Source of the DNA: Anaerosporomusa subterranea
GTDB taxonomy: Bacteria > Bacillota > Negativicutes > Sporomusales > Acetonemataceae
Reading direction: 5' to 3'
Assembly (NCBI RefSeq): GCF_001611555.1
Contig: NZ_LSGP01000017.1
Span: 992,001 to 1,056,000 of the forward strand
Length of the DNA: 64,000 bases
The notes under the pieces were generated by a model. The model made no database searches. It was not told the origin of the DNA and worked only from the letters and a program-made list of their open reading frames with translations. This document shows positions 33,752 through 42,269 of the stretch, in pieces (within the stretch, counting starts at the first letter, position 1; each line of letters starts with the position of its first letter). The position numbers and the translations under genes are program-made.

Positions 33752-33903
33752 TACTGGACAGACGTTTGATTGGAGAAGTGAAAACGGGGGCTGCCCCCTG
33801 AAGAAGCGGGGATAGAATTAGCTAAGCGGTGCCGGTGAGGTATTTTCATCCTGCTCGTGCCGCGGCACTGATAGGCAAATACTGTTTCGTGAAGTAGGTA
33901 AGC
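33752..33903 (+). pseudogene. Decayed 3' fragment of a paralogue of the gene at 26836-27474
   Basis: The strand aligns with 27310-27480: ACTGG.CAGACGTTTGAT, GAAGTGAAAA, AAGCGGGGATAGAATTAGCTAA, GTGCCGGTG.GGTATTTTCA and GTGAAGTAGGTAAG are shared in order. Several indels and in-frame stops (for example in GGTGAGG where the intact gene has GGTGCGG) abolish coding. No start or 5' part is present. Confidence 0.8.
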
Positions 33904-33956
33904 GAGCCTACTGTAATAGATGTCCGGTTCTGCGAGGGCGTGCATTTGAAATGCAG

Positions 33957-34001
33957 AAATACCTATGACTTACTTTACAGCAGTAGGTCATGGGTATTTT
34001 A
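33957..34001. terminator. Hairpin related to the terminator at 31345
   Basis: AAATACCTATGACTTAC...AGGTCATGGGTATTT with the same order and loop motif (CAGTAGGTCATGGG) as 31345-31390. Probably a copy of the same terminator, here between the pseudogene remnant and the PAS regulator. Confidence 0.6.
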
Positions 34002-34055
34002 GCTAGTAGACTTCGGGATAATGGAAAGACGTTATCTCTTTAGGAGGATCCTCGA

Positions 34056-34105
34056 ATGGCACAGTTACCAAGATGAATCTGAAATTGTGTGAGTTATCCG
34101 AATGA
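34056..34105 (+). other. Two overlapping leader mini-frames ahead of the PAS/PucR-type gene
   Basis: The strong ribosome site AGGAGG (34042-34047) serves ATG 34056, whose frame is only six codons (MAQLPR) and stops at 34076. Its TGA overlaps ATG 34073, which opens a 10-codon frame (MNLKLCELSE) stopping at 34105; that TGA in turn overlaps ATG 34102, the start of the regulator. Each junction is an ATGA overlap suited to termination-reinitiation. Confidence 0.55.
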
Positions 34106-35679
34106 AGGGTTCCGAAAGAAGAGGGTCGATACACTCAGTGCAGCAGCTTTTAGATATCAAATGCCTCGCTGTCATCCTGACTTCCTTGGTGGATGATCGA
34201 GTCATAGAGGTTAATGAAAAATATTTAACCACCTTCGGATACACACGAAAAGAGGTCATCGGTAAAACAACTACCGAACTGAACATTTGGGCTTGCCCAC
34301 AAGACCGCGAAACACTTGTGAATATGTTATCTAAAGACGGAAAAGTAGAGAATTTCGCGTCAAAATTATGTGCAAAAACCGGTCAAATCATTACGTATCG
34401 ATTGTTTGTGGAATATGGGGCTTTTGATGGCCAAAAGTGCATCGTCGGGCTTGTCTATGACGCTACTGAAGCTCTCTGTGAAAGCGAAAAGAAATATCGG
34501 GACATTATTGGAGATGCACAGATCATCATTATGAACGTCGATGAAACAGGGCGGATATTGTTTATTAATAAGTTTGGTTCCAATTTTTTGGGTTATCAGT
34601 CATCGGATTTGATAGGCTATACTCTTAAAGACACTCTGCTGCCAGAATTCGAAAGCACAGGGCGTAACTTGTGGAAATATTATAAAGACCTATTTGACAA
34701 CTCGGCAAACTATAAAAAGATTGTATGTGAAGTTACGAAAAAAGATGGACGAAGAGTTTGGATTGAGTGGATGAACTGCTTCCAGAAAGATGCTGTGACC
34801 GGGCAAGCAAGTGTTGTAACCGTTGGCATCGACATCACTGCGCGTCGGCGTGCAGAAGCATTAGCAAGAACAATGTATGAGCGGCGCCAACGTGACAAAA
34901 TGTTAGATGATGTGATAGAAAACCGTATTACAGAGGAAGAGTTTTTTAGTATGGCTGAAGAAAACGGCCTGCAGATAGCGCCACCTTTGGTTTGTTGTAT
35001 GGTCGTACTTGACTGCTCGGATGACCGGCTAAAGTTTTTAAAGAAGGATTTGGAAGAGTGGCAGGCTTGGGTTGACACAGCAGTAGACCTGATCTATGCT
35101 CGTCTGGGAGGATTAGCCTGGCATACGGAACATGGCATTGTCATCTTGCACCATAGTTCAAAAAAATCACGTGCTAGATCAATTCACGACGATGCAACAT
35201 GGGTGGAGAAAATTTCGAATGTCATCAAGGATGTTTTTCGCGGCATTCATTATATGATTGGAGTTTCAACAACACATACGGAAATAAAAACTGTATATAC
35301 ACAAGCATACGAGGCGGTTAGGGTTGGACCAGTTTTTCATCCTGAAAAATACATACACCATTGGCGAGATTTAGGAGTTAATCGACTTCTTATCGAGCAA
35401 GCAAAGTCCACTGCGGGAATAGCGTTTATCCAAGATTATTTAGGCCCTCTATTAGAAAGACCTTCGTCAAGAAACGAAGAATGGTTTATGACCTTGCAGG
35501 AAATTATATCTGGAGATTCTATGAACGCAATGGCAGCACGTTTGCATATCCATCCTAAAACGTTAGCCTTTCGGAAAATTAGAATTAAACGATTACTGCA
35601 ATTAGAAATAGATGACCCCGAGGAACGGCTGAATATTGCCGTGGCATTAAAATTGAAAAAATTGCGAGAAAAATTGTAA
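34102..35679 (+). CDS. PAS-domain regulator with PucR-type C-terminal helix-turn-helix
   Basis: 525 residues. Two PAS domains (~15-120 and ~130-250; the second ends VVTVGIDITARRRAE), a short helix, a GGDEF-like/CdaR-type middle domain without catalytic motifs (~290-420), and a PucR/CdaR helix-turn-helix at the C-terminus (SMNAMAARLHIHPKTLAFRK followed by a conserved helix). Likely a cytoplasmic, ligand-responsive transcription factor; target unknown. No good ribosome site lies directly upstream, and translation probably depends on the overlapping mini-frames at 34056-34105. Confidence 0.8.
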   Translation: MKGSERRGSIHSVQQLLDIKCLAVILTSLVDDRVIEVNEKYLTTFGYTRKEVIGKTTTELNIWACPQDRETLVNMLSKDGKVENFASKLCAKTGQIITYRLFVEYGAFDGQKCIVGLVYDATEALCESEKKYRDIIGDAQIIIMNVDETGRILFINKFGSNFLGYQSSDLIGYTLKDTLLPEFESTGRNLWKYYKDLFDNSANYKKIVCEVTKKDGRRVWIEWMNCFQKDAVTGQASVVTVGIDITARRRAEALARTMYERRQRDKMLDDVIENRITEEEFFSMAEENGLQIAPPLVCCMVVLDCSDDRLKFLKKDLEEWQAWVDTAVDLIYARLGGLAWHTEHGIVILHHSSKKSRARSIHDDATWVEKISNVIKDVFRGIHYMIGVSTTHTEIKTVYTQAYEAVRVGPVFHPEKYIHHWRDLGVNRLLIEQAKSTAGIAFIQDYLGPLLERPSSRNEEWFMTLQEIISGDSMNAMAARLHIHPKTLAFRKIRIKRLLQLEIDDPEERLNIAVALKLKKLREKL

Positions 35680-35699
35680 ACTGACATGTAAATTCCGCA

Positions 35700-35744
35700 C
35701 GCGCTTATTGTTATCCTAAGCAGATAACAATAAGCGCGTTTTTT
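35700..35744 (+). terminator. Strong intrinsic terminator
   Basis: CGCGCTTATTGTTATC (35700-35715) / GATAACAATAAGCGCG (35723-35738) perfect 16-base stem followed by TTTTTT. Confidence 0.92.
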
Positions 35745-35844
35745 GTCGAAAAATTATCCATTTTAGCAAATGCCTTTTAGTTCTCACTGTTGAAGTTACA
35801 TAAAATTCATAAAAATATATAATCTTAAAAAAGGGGGAAATACG

Positions 35845-37560
35845 TTGAACTTCTTTAATAACATGAAAGTAAGCCTGAAATTAGGTGTCTTAATTCTTGT
35901 CGCATTCATATCATTAGGTGCTGTGGGAGGTATTGGGTATTATTATCTCCAACAGGCAAGCAAGGATATGAACACTATGTATGCGGAGCGATTGCTGCCC
36001 GTTAAGCTTTTAAATGAAAACCGTGCAATTGTTAATAGACTGAATGCAGCAGTACTGGAATTGATGCTCACTACGGATGCGAAAAAAAATCAAACGTTAA
36101 AAAAGACAATTGATGATGGAGCAAAAAGATTTAATGATAATCTCGTAGAAATTGAAAAGTCTCATTTGGATTCCAAAGCCAAGGAATTATTGGCTAAAAC
36201 GAAATCGTCTTTACAGAAGTATCGCGAGGTCAGGGCTCAAGTTATAAATTTAGCACTAGAAAATAAAAATGCGGAGGCTTATGCAATATATGTTACGAGT
36301 GTAGATGCGCTAGCCACTGAAACTACTGACAATTTAAATAATCTTTCCGATTATTATGCGCAACTATCAACACAAATGGACGCTGACACCCAAGCAGCAG
36401 CCGCAAAGGCTACGCAGATTACGATTGGACTCCTTGTGGCAGCATTCTTAATATTAGGTCTAAGTGGGTTTTTCATTGCCAGGATGATCACAAAACCCTT
36501 AAATTTTATGGTATCAGCTTGTGAAGAATTCGCAGCCGGAGATTTTCGTGATAAACCGCGCCAGATGCTTAGACAAGATGAAGTTGGCCAATTAGCCGAT
36601 GCGCTGGTAACCATGCGGGGTAGTATCCGTACAATCCTTAAACAGGTCCATGAGTCGGCTGAACATGTGGCCGCCTCTTCAGAGGAATTGACCGCCAGCG
36701 CTGAACAGTCAGCTCAGGCTGTAACTCAAGTCGCCGGATCAATTAGCGATATTGCACAGGGCGCAGAAAAGAGCTTGGTTGCAGTAGATGAAACATCCGC
36801 CGTGGTAGAGCAGATGTCAGCTGGCATCCAACAAGTGGCCGCTAGTGCCAATCAGGTAGCCGGCAATTCGTTTCAAGCGGCCGAAAGGGCAAGGGAAGGC
36901 GATAAGTCTGTGGAGAAGGCGGTCAGTCAAATGGCGCACATTGAACAGACTGTCAACAATTCCGCACAAGTTGTTGCTAAGCTGGGCGAGAGATCGAAAG
37001 AAATCGGGCAGATTGTCGATACGATATCCGGGATCGCCGGGCAGACAAACTTACTGGCGCTTAACGCCGCTATTGAGGCCGCCAGAGCGGGCGAACAAGG
37101 CAGAGGGTTCGCTGTTGTAGCGGAAGAAGTTCGTAAGTTGGCAGAGCAATCACAAGATGCGGCAAAACAAATCGCCACCCTGATTGGCGAAATTCAAGGG
37201 GACACAGATAAAGCCGTTGTCGCTATGAGTGAAGGTACTCGCGAGGTTAAGGTTGGGACAGAAGTTGTAACAACGGCAGGCCAAGCATTTAAGGAAATTG
37301 CGACGTTGGTAACGCAAGTATCTGAACAGATGAAGGAGACCTCTGCAGCCACGCAGCAGATGGCCGGTGCCAGTCAGCACATTGTGACGTCTGTGAAACA
37401 GATTGACGAACATACTAAAGCAGCCGTCGGGAAATCACAAACGGTATCGGCGGCCACAGAAGAACAATCAGCCTCCATGGAGGAAATCGCAGCCTCGAGC
37501 CAAAGCCTTGCCAAGCTGGCCCAGGATCTCCAGACAGCCGTCAGGCAGTTCCAGGTTTAG
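35845..37560 (+). CDS. Methyl-accepting chemotaxis protein (4-helix-bundle sensor)
   Basis: 571-residue chemoreceptor. N-terminal membrane helix (~10-32), periplasmic four-helix-bundle sensor (~35-185), second helix ~190-212 ([16 protein letters not shown]), HAMP, and the signalling domain with the conserved hairpin tip near 390-415. TTG start at 35845 with AAAGGGGG upstream; ATG 35863 is the alternative. The signalling domain is very similar to that of the receptor at 29276. cheW follows after 29 bases. Confidence 0.92.
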   Translation: MNFFNNMKVSLKLGVLILVAFISLGAVGGIGYYYLQQASKDMNTMYAERLLPVKLLNENRAIVNRLNAAVLELMLTTDAKKNQTLKKTIDDGAKRFNDNLVEIEKSHLDSKAKELLAKTKSSLQKYREVRAQVINLALENKNAEAYAIYVTSVDALATETTDNLNNLSDYYAQLSTQMDADTQAAAAKATQITIGLLVAAFLILGLSGFFIARMITKPLNFMVSACEEFAAGDFRDKPRQMLRQDEVGQLADALVTMRGSIRTILKQVHESAEHVAASSEELTASAEQSAQAVTQVAGSISDIAQGAEKSLVAVDETSAVVEQMSAGIQQVAASANQVAGNSFQAAERAREGDKSVEKAVSQMAHIEQTVNNSAQVVAKLGERSKEIGQIVDTISGIAGQTNLLALNAAIEAARAGEQGRGFAVVAEEVRKLAEQSQDAAKQIATLIGEIQGDTDKAVVAMSEGTREVKVGTEVVTTAGQAFKEIATLVTQVSEQMKETSAATQQMAGASQHIVTSVKQIDEHTKAAVGKSQTVSAATEEQSASMEEIAASSQSLAKLAQDLQTAVRQFQV

Positions 37561-37589
37561 TATTTGTATGAAAGGCTGGGTGGTAAATC

Positions 37590-38051
37590 GTGGCATCTGA
37601 ACAATTAGTTGTTTTTCAGTTAACAACCGAAGAATATGCCATTCCTATATCGCAGGTCAAAGAAATTATTCGCTATAACGGCGCTACTAAACTGCCTAAT
37701 ACGCCCGGATATGTGGACGGAATTATAAATCTTCGGGGCAAAGTAATTCCTATTATTGATTTGGCAGGAAAGTTTGCATTACTGACTGCAAAAAACTCTG
37801 ATAAACAAGCGCTTATCGTGGAAGCGGCAGGGCAGGACATGGGGCTTGTGGTTGATGCGGTTACAGAAGTAATACGACTGGAAGAGACTTTAATAGAAGC
37901 AGCCAACGGAATTGCGCAGTCCAATGAGTTTATCAGATCCATCGGCAAAGTGGATAAGCGGTTGTTGATCATTTTGGATTTGGACAAACTTTTCAGTCAA
38001 GAAGAAATGATAGTGATGAGAGAAGCAGGATGTCAGAAGTGGGGGGATTGA
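37590..38051 (+). CDS. cheW: Chemotaxis coupling protein CheW
   Basis: 153-residue CheW that links chemoreceptors to the CheA kinase. The family core is visible: FQLTTEEYAIPISQVKEII, PGYVDGIINLRGKVIPIIDL and the late GLVVDAVTEVIR. GTG start. It follows a chemoreceptor and its 3' end overlaps the HD-GYP gene by 22 bases. No cheA, cheB or cheR is in the window, so it must serve a kinase encoded elsewhere. Confidence 0.92.
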   Translation: MASEQLVVFQLTTEEYAIPISQVKEIIRYNGATKLPNTPGYVDGIINLRGKVIPIIDLAGKFALLTAKNSDKQALIVEAAGQDMGLVVDAVTEVIRLEETLIEAANGIAQSNEFIRSIGKVDKRLLIILDLDKLFSQEEMIVMREAGCQKWGD

Positions 38052-38617
38052 CAAACGAACTTACAAGCTTTATTAAATTCGCCAAAGCGATAGACGCCAG
38101 AAATAGTTGCAATGGGAAACATAGTGAACGTGTGGCAAAATTAATGGTCGATTTTGCGGAACACCTTGCGTTCTCTAGGGAAGAGATAAACTTGGCATAT
38201 TTATCTGGCGTGATGCATGATATCGGTAAAATTGGCGTTCCTGAGATCATTTTGAACAAACCAGCGCGGCTGACGAAGCGTGAGTTCGCTATTGTCAAGC
38301 GGCATCCTGGTGTCGGAGCAGAGATGCTTTCGGGAATCAGCGGATTCGAGAAAATTGCCGAAGCAGTTCGGTATCATCACGAAAGGGTTGATGGTAAAGG
38401 ATATCCCTATGGACTTCAAGGCCAGAGAATACCATTCTTAAGTCGGATGTTGGCACTATGCGATGCATATGATGCAATGACTACCATAAGGTGTTATCGC
38501 AAACCATTTACGTCTGATAGGGCTCTTGGGGAGATTGCGCAGTTAAGCGGGACGCAGTTTGACCCTGAAATTAGCAGGGAATTTACAAGTATAGTAGTGG
38601 ACTCCCAAGGTGTCTGA
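38030..38617 (+). CDS. HD-GYP domain protein (stand-alone)
   Basis: 195-residue protein that is almost only an HD-GYP domain. Motifs: HSERVAKL, GVMHDIGKIG, HHERVDGKGYPYG and CDAYDAMTT, all intact, predicting c-di-GMP hydrolysis in the cytoplasm. ATG with GAAGCAGG upstream; the gene starts inside cheW in another frame, so the two are translationally coupled. This places c-di-GMP turnover in the chemoreceptor operon, separate from the riboswitch-linked HD-GYP gene at 28162. Confidence 0.88.
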   Translation: MSEVGGLTNELTSFIKFAKAIDARNSCNGKHSERVAKLMVDFAEHLAFSREEINLAYLSGVMHDIGKIGVPEIILNKPARLTKREFAIVKRHPGVGAEMLSGISGFEKIAEAVRYHHERVDGKGYPYGLQGQRIPFLSRMLALCDAYDAMTTIRCYRKPFTSDRALGEIAQLSGTQFDPEISREFTSIVVDSQGV

Positions 38618-38677
38618 AAATTTGTTTAAAATATAATTGCTGATGATCCTCTCTAGTCTGCGTTCGGACTGAAGAAA

Positions 38678-38770
38678 TCGCCGTCACCAGTGATACGGAG
38701 AACCATATCACTGGTGACGGCGAACACTCCTGCCAAATTTTGTAGAATTGGCAGGAGTGTTATGTTTTTA
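38678..38770 (+). terminator. Tandem perfect hairpins ending the chemoreceptor operon
   Basis: First stem: 18 perfect bases, TCGCCGTCACCAGTGATA (38678-38695) with TATCACTGGTGACGGCGA (38706-38723). Second: 14 perfect bases, AACACTCCTGCCAA (38723-38736) with TTGGCAGGAGTGTT (38748-38761), then ATGTTTTT. The second looks like a classic terminator; the first is adjacent with no T tract. Confidence 0.8.
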
Positions 38771-38878
38771 GGAAACCTGAAATTGCAGCTAAAGGATACT
38801 TCGTGTCGTGGTGGCTTAATTTGGCGGCTTGCTGCTGTTGCCTAGATTGTAGTGTTACTTGGCTGCATTGGCCGGGAA

Positions 38879-38951
38879 GGCAAATCGCCACCCTAAGTGA
38901 AATCTAAGGGGATACAGATAAAGCCTTTGTGACCATGAGTGAAGGCACAGT
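38879..38951 (+). pseudogene. Chemoreceptor signalling-domain fragment, decayed
   Basis: Closely matches 37169-37241 of the intact receptor: GGCAAATCGCCACCCT, GAAAT.TAAGGGGA.ACAGATAAAGCC and ATGAGTGAAGG are in register. A deletion and a stop (ATCTAAGGG where the gene has ATTCAAGGG) break the frame. Only ~73 bases remain. Confidence 0.78.
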
Positions 38952-39039
38952 TTGGCGGCAGCACACTAACTAACAACTTATTCTAACGCGTCATACCTGT
39001 ACCTCTGATGATTAGGAAACGTATTTCGCAGATGGTTGA

Positions 39040-39092
39040 ATAAAGTTCGCATTAATGACTGAGAAAAGTTCTGCTAAACAAGTGTTTATCTC
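39040..39092 (+). pseudogene. cheW fragment, decayed
   Basis: Matches 37768-37820 of cheW: AAAGTT.GCATTA.TGACTG..AAAA.TCTG.TAAACAAG.G.TTATC in order and without gaps. With the chemoreceptor remnant 90 bases upstream it preserves the order receptor-cheW, so it is probably what is left of a duplicated receptor-cheW locus. Confidence 0.7.
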
Positions 39093-39211
39093 TTTTATGG
39101 AGGTTTATGGAATCTTTCGTAGAACGTTTTGTAGTGGAATATGACCTTATGCCTTTTCTGTCTTTTGTTTACGCAAATTATTCTTGTTGCCTAATTAGGA
39201 GGTGGAACGTA

Positions 39212-40651
39212 ATGTATGATGTTTGCATTATCGGAGCAGGTGTAGTTGGCATGAATATTGCCAGAGAATTGTCGCGCTACAAACTACGAGTCTGTGTTCT
39301 GGAGAAGGAAGCGGATGTAAGCTGCGGCTGCTCTAAGGCTAACAGCGGCATTGTTCATGGCGGATATTCCGATGAATCCGGCAGCCTCAAGGCAGAATTA
39401 TGCGTTGCCGGTAATCGCTTGTATCAGCAGCTTGACGCGGAGTTGTGCTTCGGCTATAGACAGACTGGGTCGATGGTATTGGCATTCCGGGAAGAGGACG
39501 TCGCGAAACTCGAAAAGCTATATAATCAGGGTTTGCGAAATGGAGTACAGGGCTTAAGTGTTATCAGCGGCGAACAGGCAAGAGAGATGGAGCCACATCT
39601 CAGTCGAGAAGTAAAAGCCGCTTTGTACTGCGAGAATGCGGGTGTAACGTCGCCTTATGAGTTTGTCATCGCTTTGGCGGAAAATGCTGTGGAAAATGGC
39701 GTCGAACTGCGGCTTAACACTGAAGTGACCGCCATACAGCCGTTTGACGGCTGGTTTACGATTGTCACCAGCGCTGGCGAACTAGTGGCAAGAACTGTCG
39801 TGAACGCTGCGGGCGTATACAGTGATGCAATCGCCAGCATGATTGGTATTGACGATTTTCGCATCACCCCGCGCCGCGGCCAATATCTTCTATTAGACAA
39901 AGACCAGAATTACCTTGTTAAATCAGTCATTTTTCAGGTTCCGACTGAACTGGGTAAAGGGATTTTGGTGACTACCACCTATCACGGAAATTTGATGATC
40001 GGTCCGAATGCCGAAGATATCGGCGACAAGGCTGATGTAGGAACAGATGAGGAAACAATCAGGCGTATTGTGCTTGCAGCCAGAAAATCGGTACCTGGCT
40101 TTGATATGAAAAAGGCGCTGACTTCATTTGCCGGCAACAGACCGATTGCCAATCGAACGGATTTTGTCATCGAAGCAAGCAAAGTTAAGGGCTTTATTAA
40201 TCTCATTGGCATCGATTCTCCTGGTTTGACGGCTTCTCCGGCGATTGCTTTGAAAGTGGTGGATATCCTGGAAATGGCTGGTCTCGAGTTGGTGAAGAAA
40301 TCATCCTTCCAGCCCTGCCGACAGCCAATCATCAGGAAAAAATCTGCTGATTTTAACGGACGGATTGATTCGCCTGATCCTGAGAATCATATCATCTGCC
40401 GCTGCGAGCAAGTAACCGAAGCAGAGATTATCGACAGCTTGCACCGGGGGATTCCGGTGCAATCCCTTGACGCTGTTAAGCTGCGCACCCGGGCGGGGAT
40501 GGGTAAATGCCAGGGAGCATTTTGTGGTTCGCGGGTAAGACAATTGCTGGCCCGCGAGCTAAACATTCCGCTCGAGGAAGTGACGCAAAGGGGCAAGAGA
40601 TCATCAGTCTTAGCGCAGCGGGCAAAACGCGGCGACTATATGAATTTGTAA
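39212..40651 (+). CDS. GlpA-like FAD-dependent oxidoreductase with C-terminal [2Fe-2S] domain
   Basis: 479 residues from the ATG at 39212 (AGGAGGTGG upstream; the frame is open from 39107). The N-terminal DAO fold has the FAD motif IIGAGVVGMNIARELS, and the C-terminal ~80 residues form a BFD-like [2Fe-2S] domain (CRCEQVTEAEI ... GKCQGAFC). This is the glycerol-3-phosphate dehydrogenase/2-hydroxyglutarate oxidase-like architecture found in anaerobes, usually followed by a second flavoprotein and a small Cys protein; here those partners are absent. Substrate is uncertain; an alpha-hydroxy acid or glycerol 3-phosphate is likely. Confidence 0.85.
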   Translation: MYDVCIIGAGVVGMNIARELSRYKLRVCVLEKEADVSCGCSKANSGIVHGGYSDESGSLKAELCVAGNRLYQQLDAELCFGYRQTGSMVLAFREEDVAKLEKLYNQGLRNGVQGLSVISGEQAREMEPHLSREVKAALYCENAGVTSPYEFVIALAENAVENGVELRLNTEVTAIQPFDGWFTIVTSAGELVARTVVNAAGVYSDAIASMIGIDDFRITPRRGQYLLLDKDQNYLVKSVIFQVPTELGKGILVTTTYHGNLMIGPNAEDIGDKADVGTDEETIRRIVLAARKSVPGFDMKKALTSFAGNRPIANRTDFVIEASKVKGFINLIGIDSPGLTASPAIALKVVDILEMAGLELVKKSSFQPCRQPIIRKKSADFNGRIDSPDPENHIICRCEQVTEAEIIDSLHRGIPVQSLDAVKLRTRAGMGKCQGAFCGSRVRQLLARELNIPLEEVTQRGKRSSVLAQRAKRGDYMNL

Positions 40652-40782
40652 GAGTTTAAGGCCGGGTCGTTTTACTTACGCTTAGTCACACCTGCGTGAA
40701 GGACGCGAATTTACTTATCTCTTCCCGCCATTGACAAGATAAAAGACAGTAGAATAAGATTAGATTTGAGGAGGGGAAAATC

Positions 40783-41916
40783 ATGCGTCTTGAAACATTA
40801 CTCATCCACGGTGTAGAAGGAGACTCGGCAACCGGAGCGGTAAATACGCCGATTTATCAGACTTCGACCTTTCGACAGCATACAGTAGGCCAGCAAGGTG
40901 GTTACCAGTACTCTCGAGGCAATAATCCAACCCGCCATGCGCTGGAAGAGCAAATGGCTTTGTTAGAGGGCGGAGCCCAAGGGTTCGCCTTTGGCTCAGG
41001 GATGGCCGCCTTGACAGCAGTCTTCCATTTGTTTCGTGCCGGTGACCATGTCATTGCCAGTCAGAATCTATATGGTGGAACTTCGCGCGTGCTGGATAAA
41101 ATCTTTAGCCGTTTCGGACTTTCGGTTGACTATGTAGAGTTCGGGAATTTGGCAGATATTAAAGCCGCGATTAAGCCGAATACCAAAGCATTGATTATTG
41201 AAACTCCATCTAACCCGACGCTGATGGTTACCGATATTCGGGCCGTAACGGCGCTTGCATCACAGCGAGGGTTGCTAACGGTGGCAGATAATACGTTCAT
41301 GTCGCCTTACTTACAGCGCCCGCTTGAACTTGGCGTAGACATCGTTGTTCATAGCGCTACTAAATTTATTGGCGGGCACAGCGATGTGTTGGCAGGCGTG
41401 GTGGTAGCTAAAGATGCTAAAATTGCGGAAGAACTGCATTATGTGCAAAATTTGACCGGCGGCGTATTAGGCCCGTTTGATTCCTGGCTATTGCTGAGAG
41501 GACTCAAAACGCTTGGCGTGCGCATGGACCGACAGTCACAAAATGCCTGCGAATTGGCTGCATGGCTGCGGTCACGGCCTGAGGTGAAGAAGGTTTATTA
41601 CCTTGGGCTTGAAGATCATCCTGGTTATCATCTGCACCAGACTCAGGCCAGCGGCGCCGGTAATGTCGTTTCTTTTGATGTAGGCGATGGAGAGCTCGCC
41701 CGCCATATTTTGTCGGGAGTGAAACTCTGCGTGTTAGGTGACAGCCTCGGGGGAGTAGAATCGCTGGTAAATCTTCCTGATGTGATGTCACATGGCTCTG
41801 TTCCCGCTGAGCGAAAAATACAAATGGGAGTTACGCCCAGCCTCATTCGGCTATCCGTGGGGATTGAACACCCGGCTGATATAATTGCCGATCTTGAACA
41901 GGCTATGCAACGTTAA
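40783..41916 (+). CDS. Trans-sulfuration PLP enzyme (cystathionine gamma-synthase/lyase family)
   Basis: 377-residue PLP-dependent enzyme acting on homocysteine/cysteine-type substrates. The Schiff-base Lys lies in SATKFIGGHSDVLAG (near 198), the PLP phosphate site in GSGMAALTA (near 72-80), and the family's late SLGGVESL motif near 325. MetB/MccB/MegL functions cannot be separated by eye. GAGGAGGGG precedes the ATG. Single gene with a terminator downstream. Confidence 0.88.
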   Translation: MRLETLLIHGVEGDSATGAVNTPIYQTSTFRQHTVGQQGGYQYSRGNNPTRHALEEQMALLEGGAQGFAFGSGMAALTAVFHLFRAGDHVIASQNLYGGTSRVLDKIFSRFGLSVDYVEFGNLADIKAAIKPNTKALIIETPSNPTLMVTDIRAVTALASQRGLLTVADNTFMSPYLQRPLELGVDIVVHSATKFIGGHSDVLAGVVVAKDAKIAEELHYVQNLTGGVLGPFDSWLLLRGLKTLGVRMDRQSQNACELAAWLRSRPEVKKVYYLGLEDHPGYHLHQTQASGAGNVVSFDVGDGELARHILSGVKLCVLGDSLGGVESLVNLPDVMSHGSVPAERKIQMGVTPSLIRLSVGIEHPADIIADLEQAMQR

Positions 41917-41930
41917 AAACATTTTGAGAA

Positions 41931-41970
41931 AACATCTGCAAAGTTTTACGACTTTGCAGGTGTTTGTTTA
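41931..41970 (+). terminator. Intrinsic terminator after the PLP enzyme gene
   Basis: AACATCTGCAAAG (41931-41943) / CTTTGCAGGTGTTT (41952-41965) then GTTTA. Confidence 0.8.
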
Positions 41971-42269
41971 TGAAAAGGTGTTTTGGCTTTGGGAAATCCC
42001 CAAACGCGAATCACCGGCGGCGGGGGCGAAAGAATGCCTAGCGCCAATGAACTGGCTGCAGTAAATTTTCAAGGAAAACATGTGACAACAATAGCAAAAA
42101 AACTTTGTCAATAATAGAAAAACTGCGGTGGCGTAAAATTCGCCGCAGTTCTGCTTATTTTATTTGCGGGAATTAGTTTCTTGAAGGGACCCGGTGATCT
42201 TTGCAGGAGTTTTGTAATCATGTCAGAATCTATTGGTCTAAGACGACATAATGGGAAGGAGACTTTAAA
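41971..42269. other. Gap between the PLP enzyme and HAD phosphatase genes
   Basis: Contains a 26-codon frame from the ATG at 42033 (MPSANELAAVNFQ...) without a convincing ribosome site, and a second hairpin with T-rich tail, AACTGCGG (42121) / CCGCAGTT (42150). Nothing else is recognised. Confidence 0.4.
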
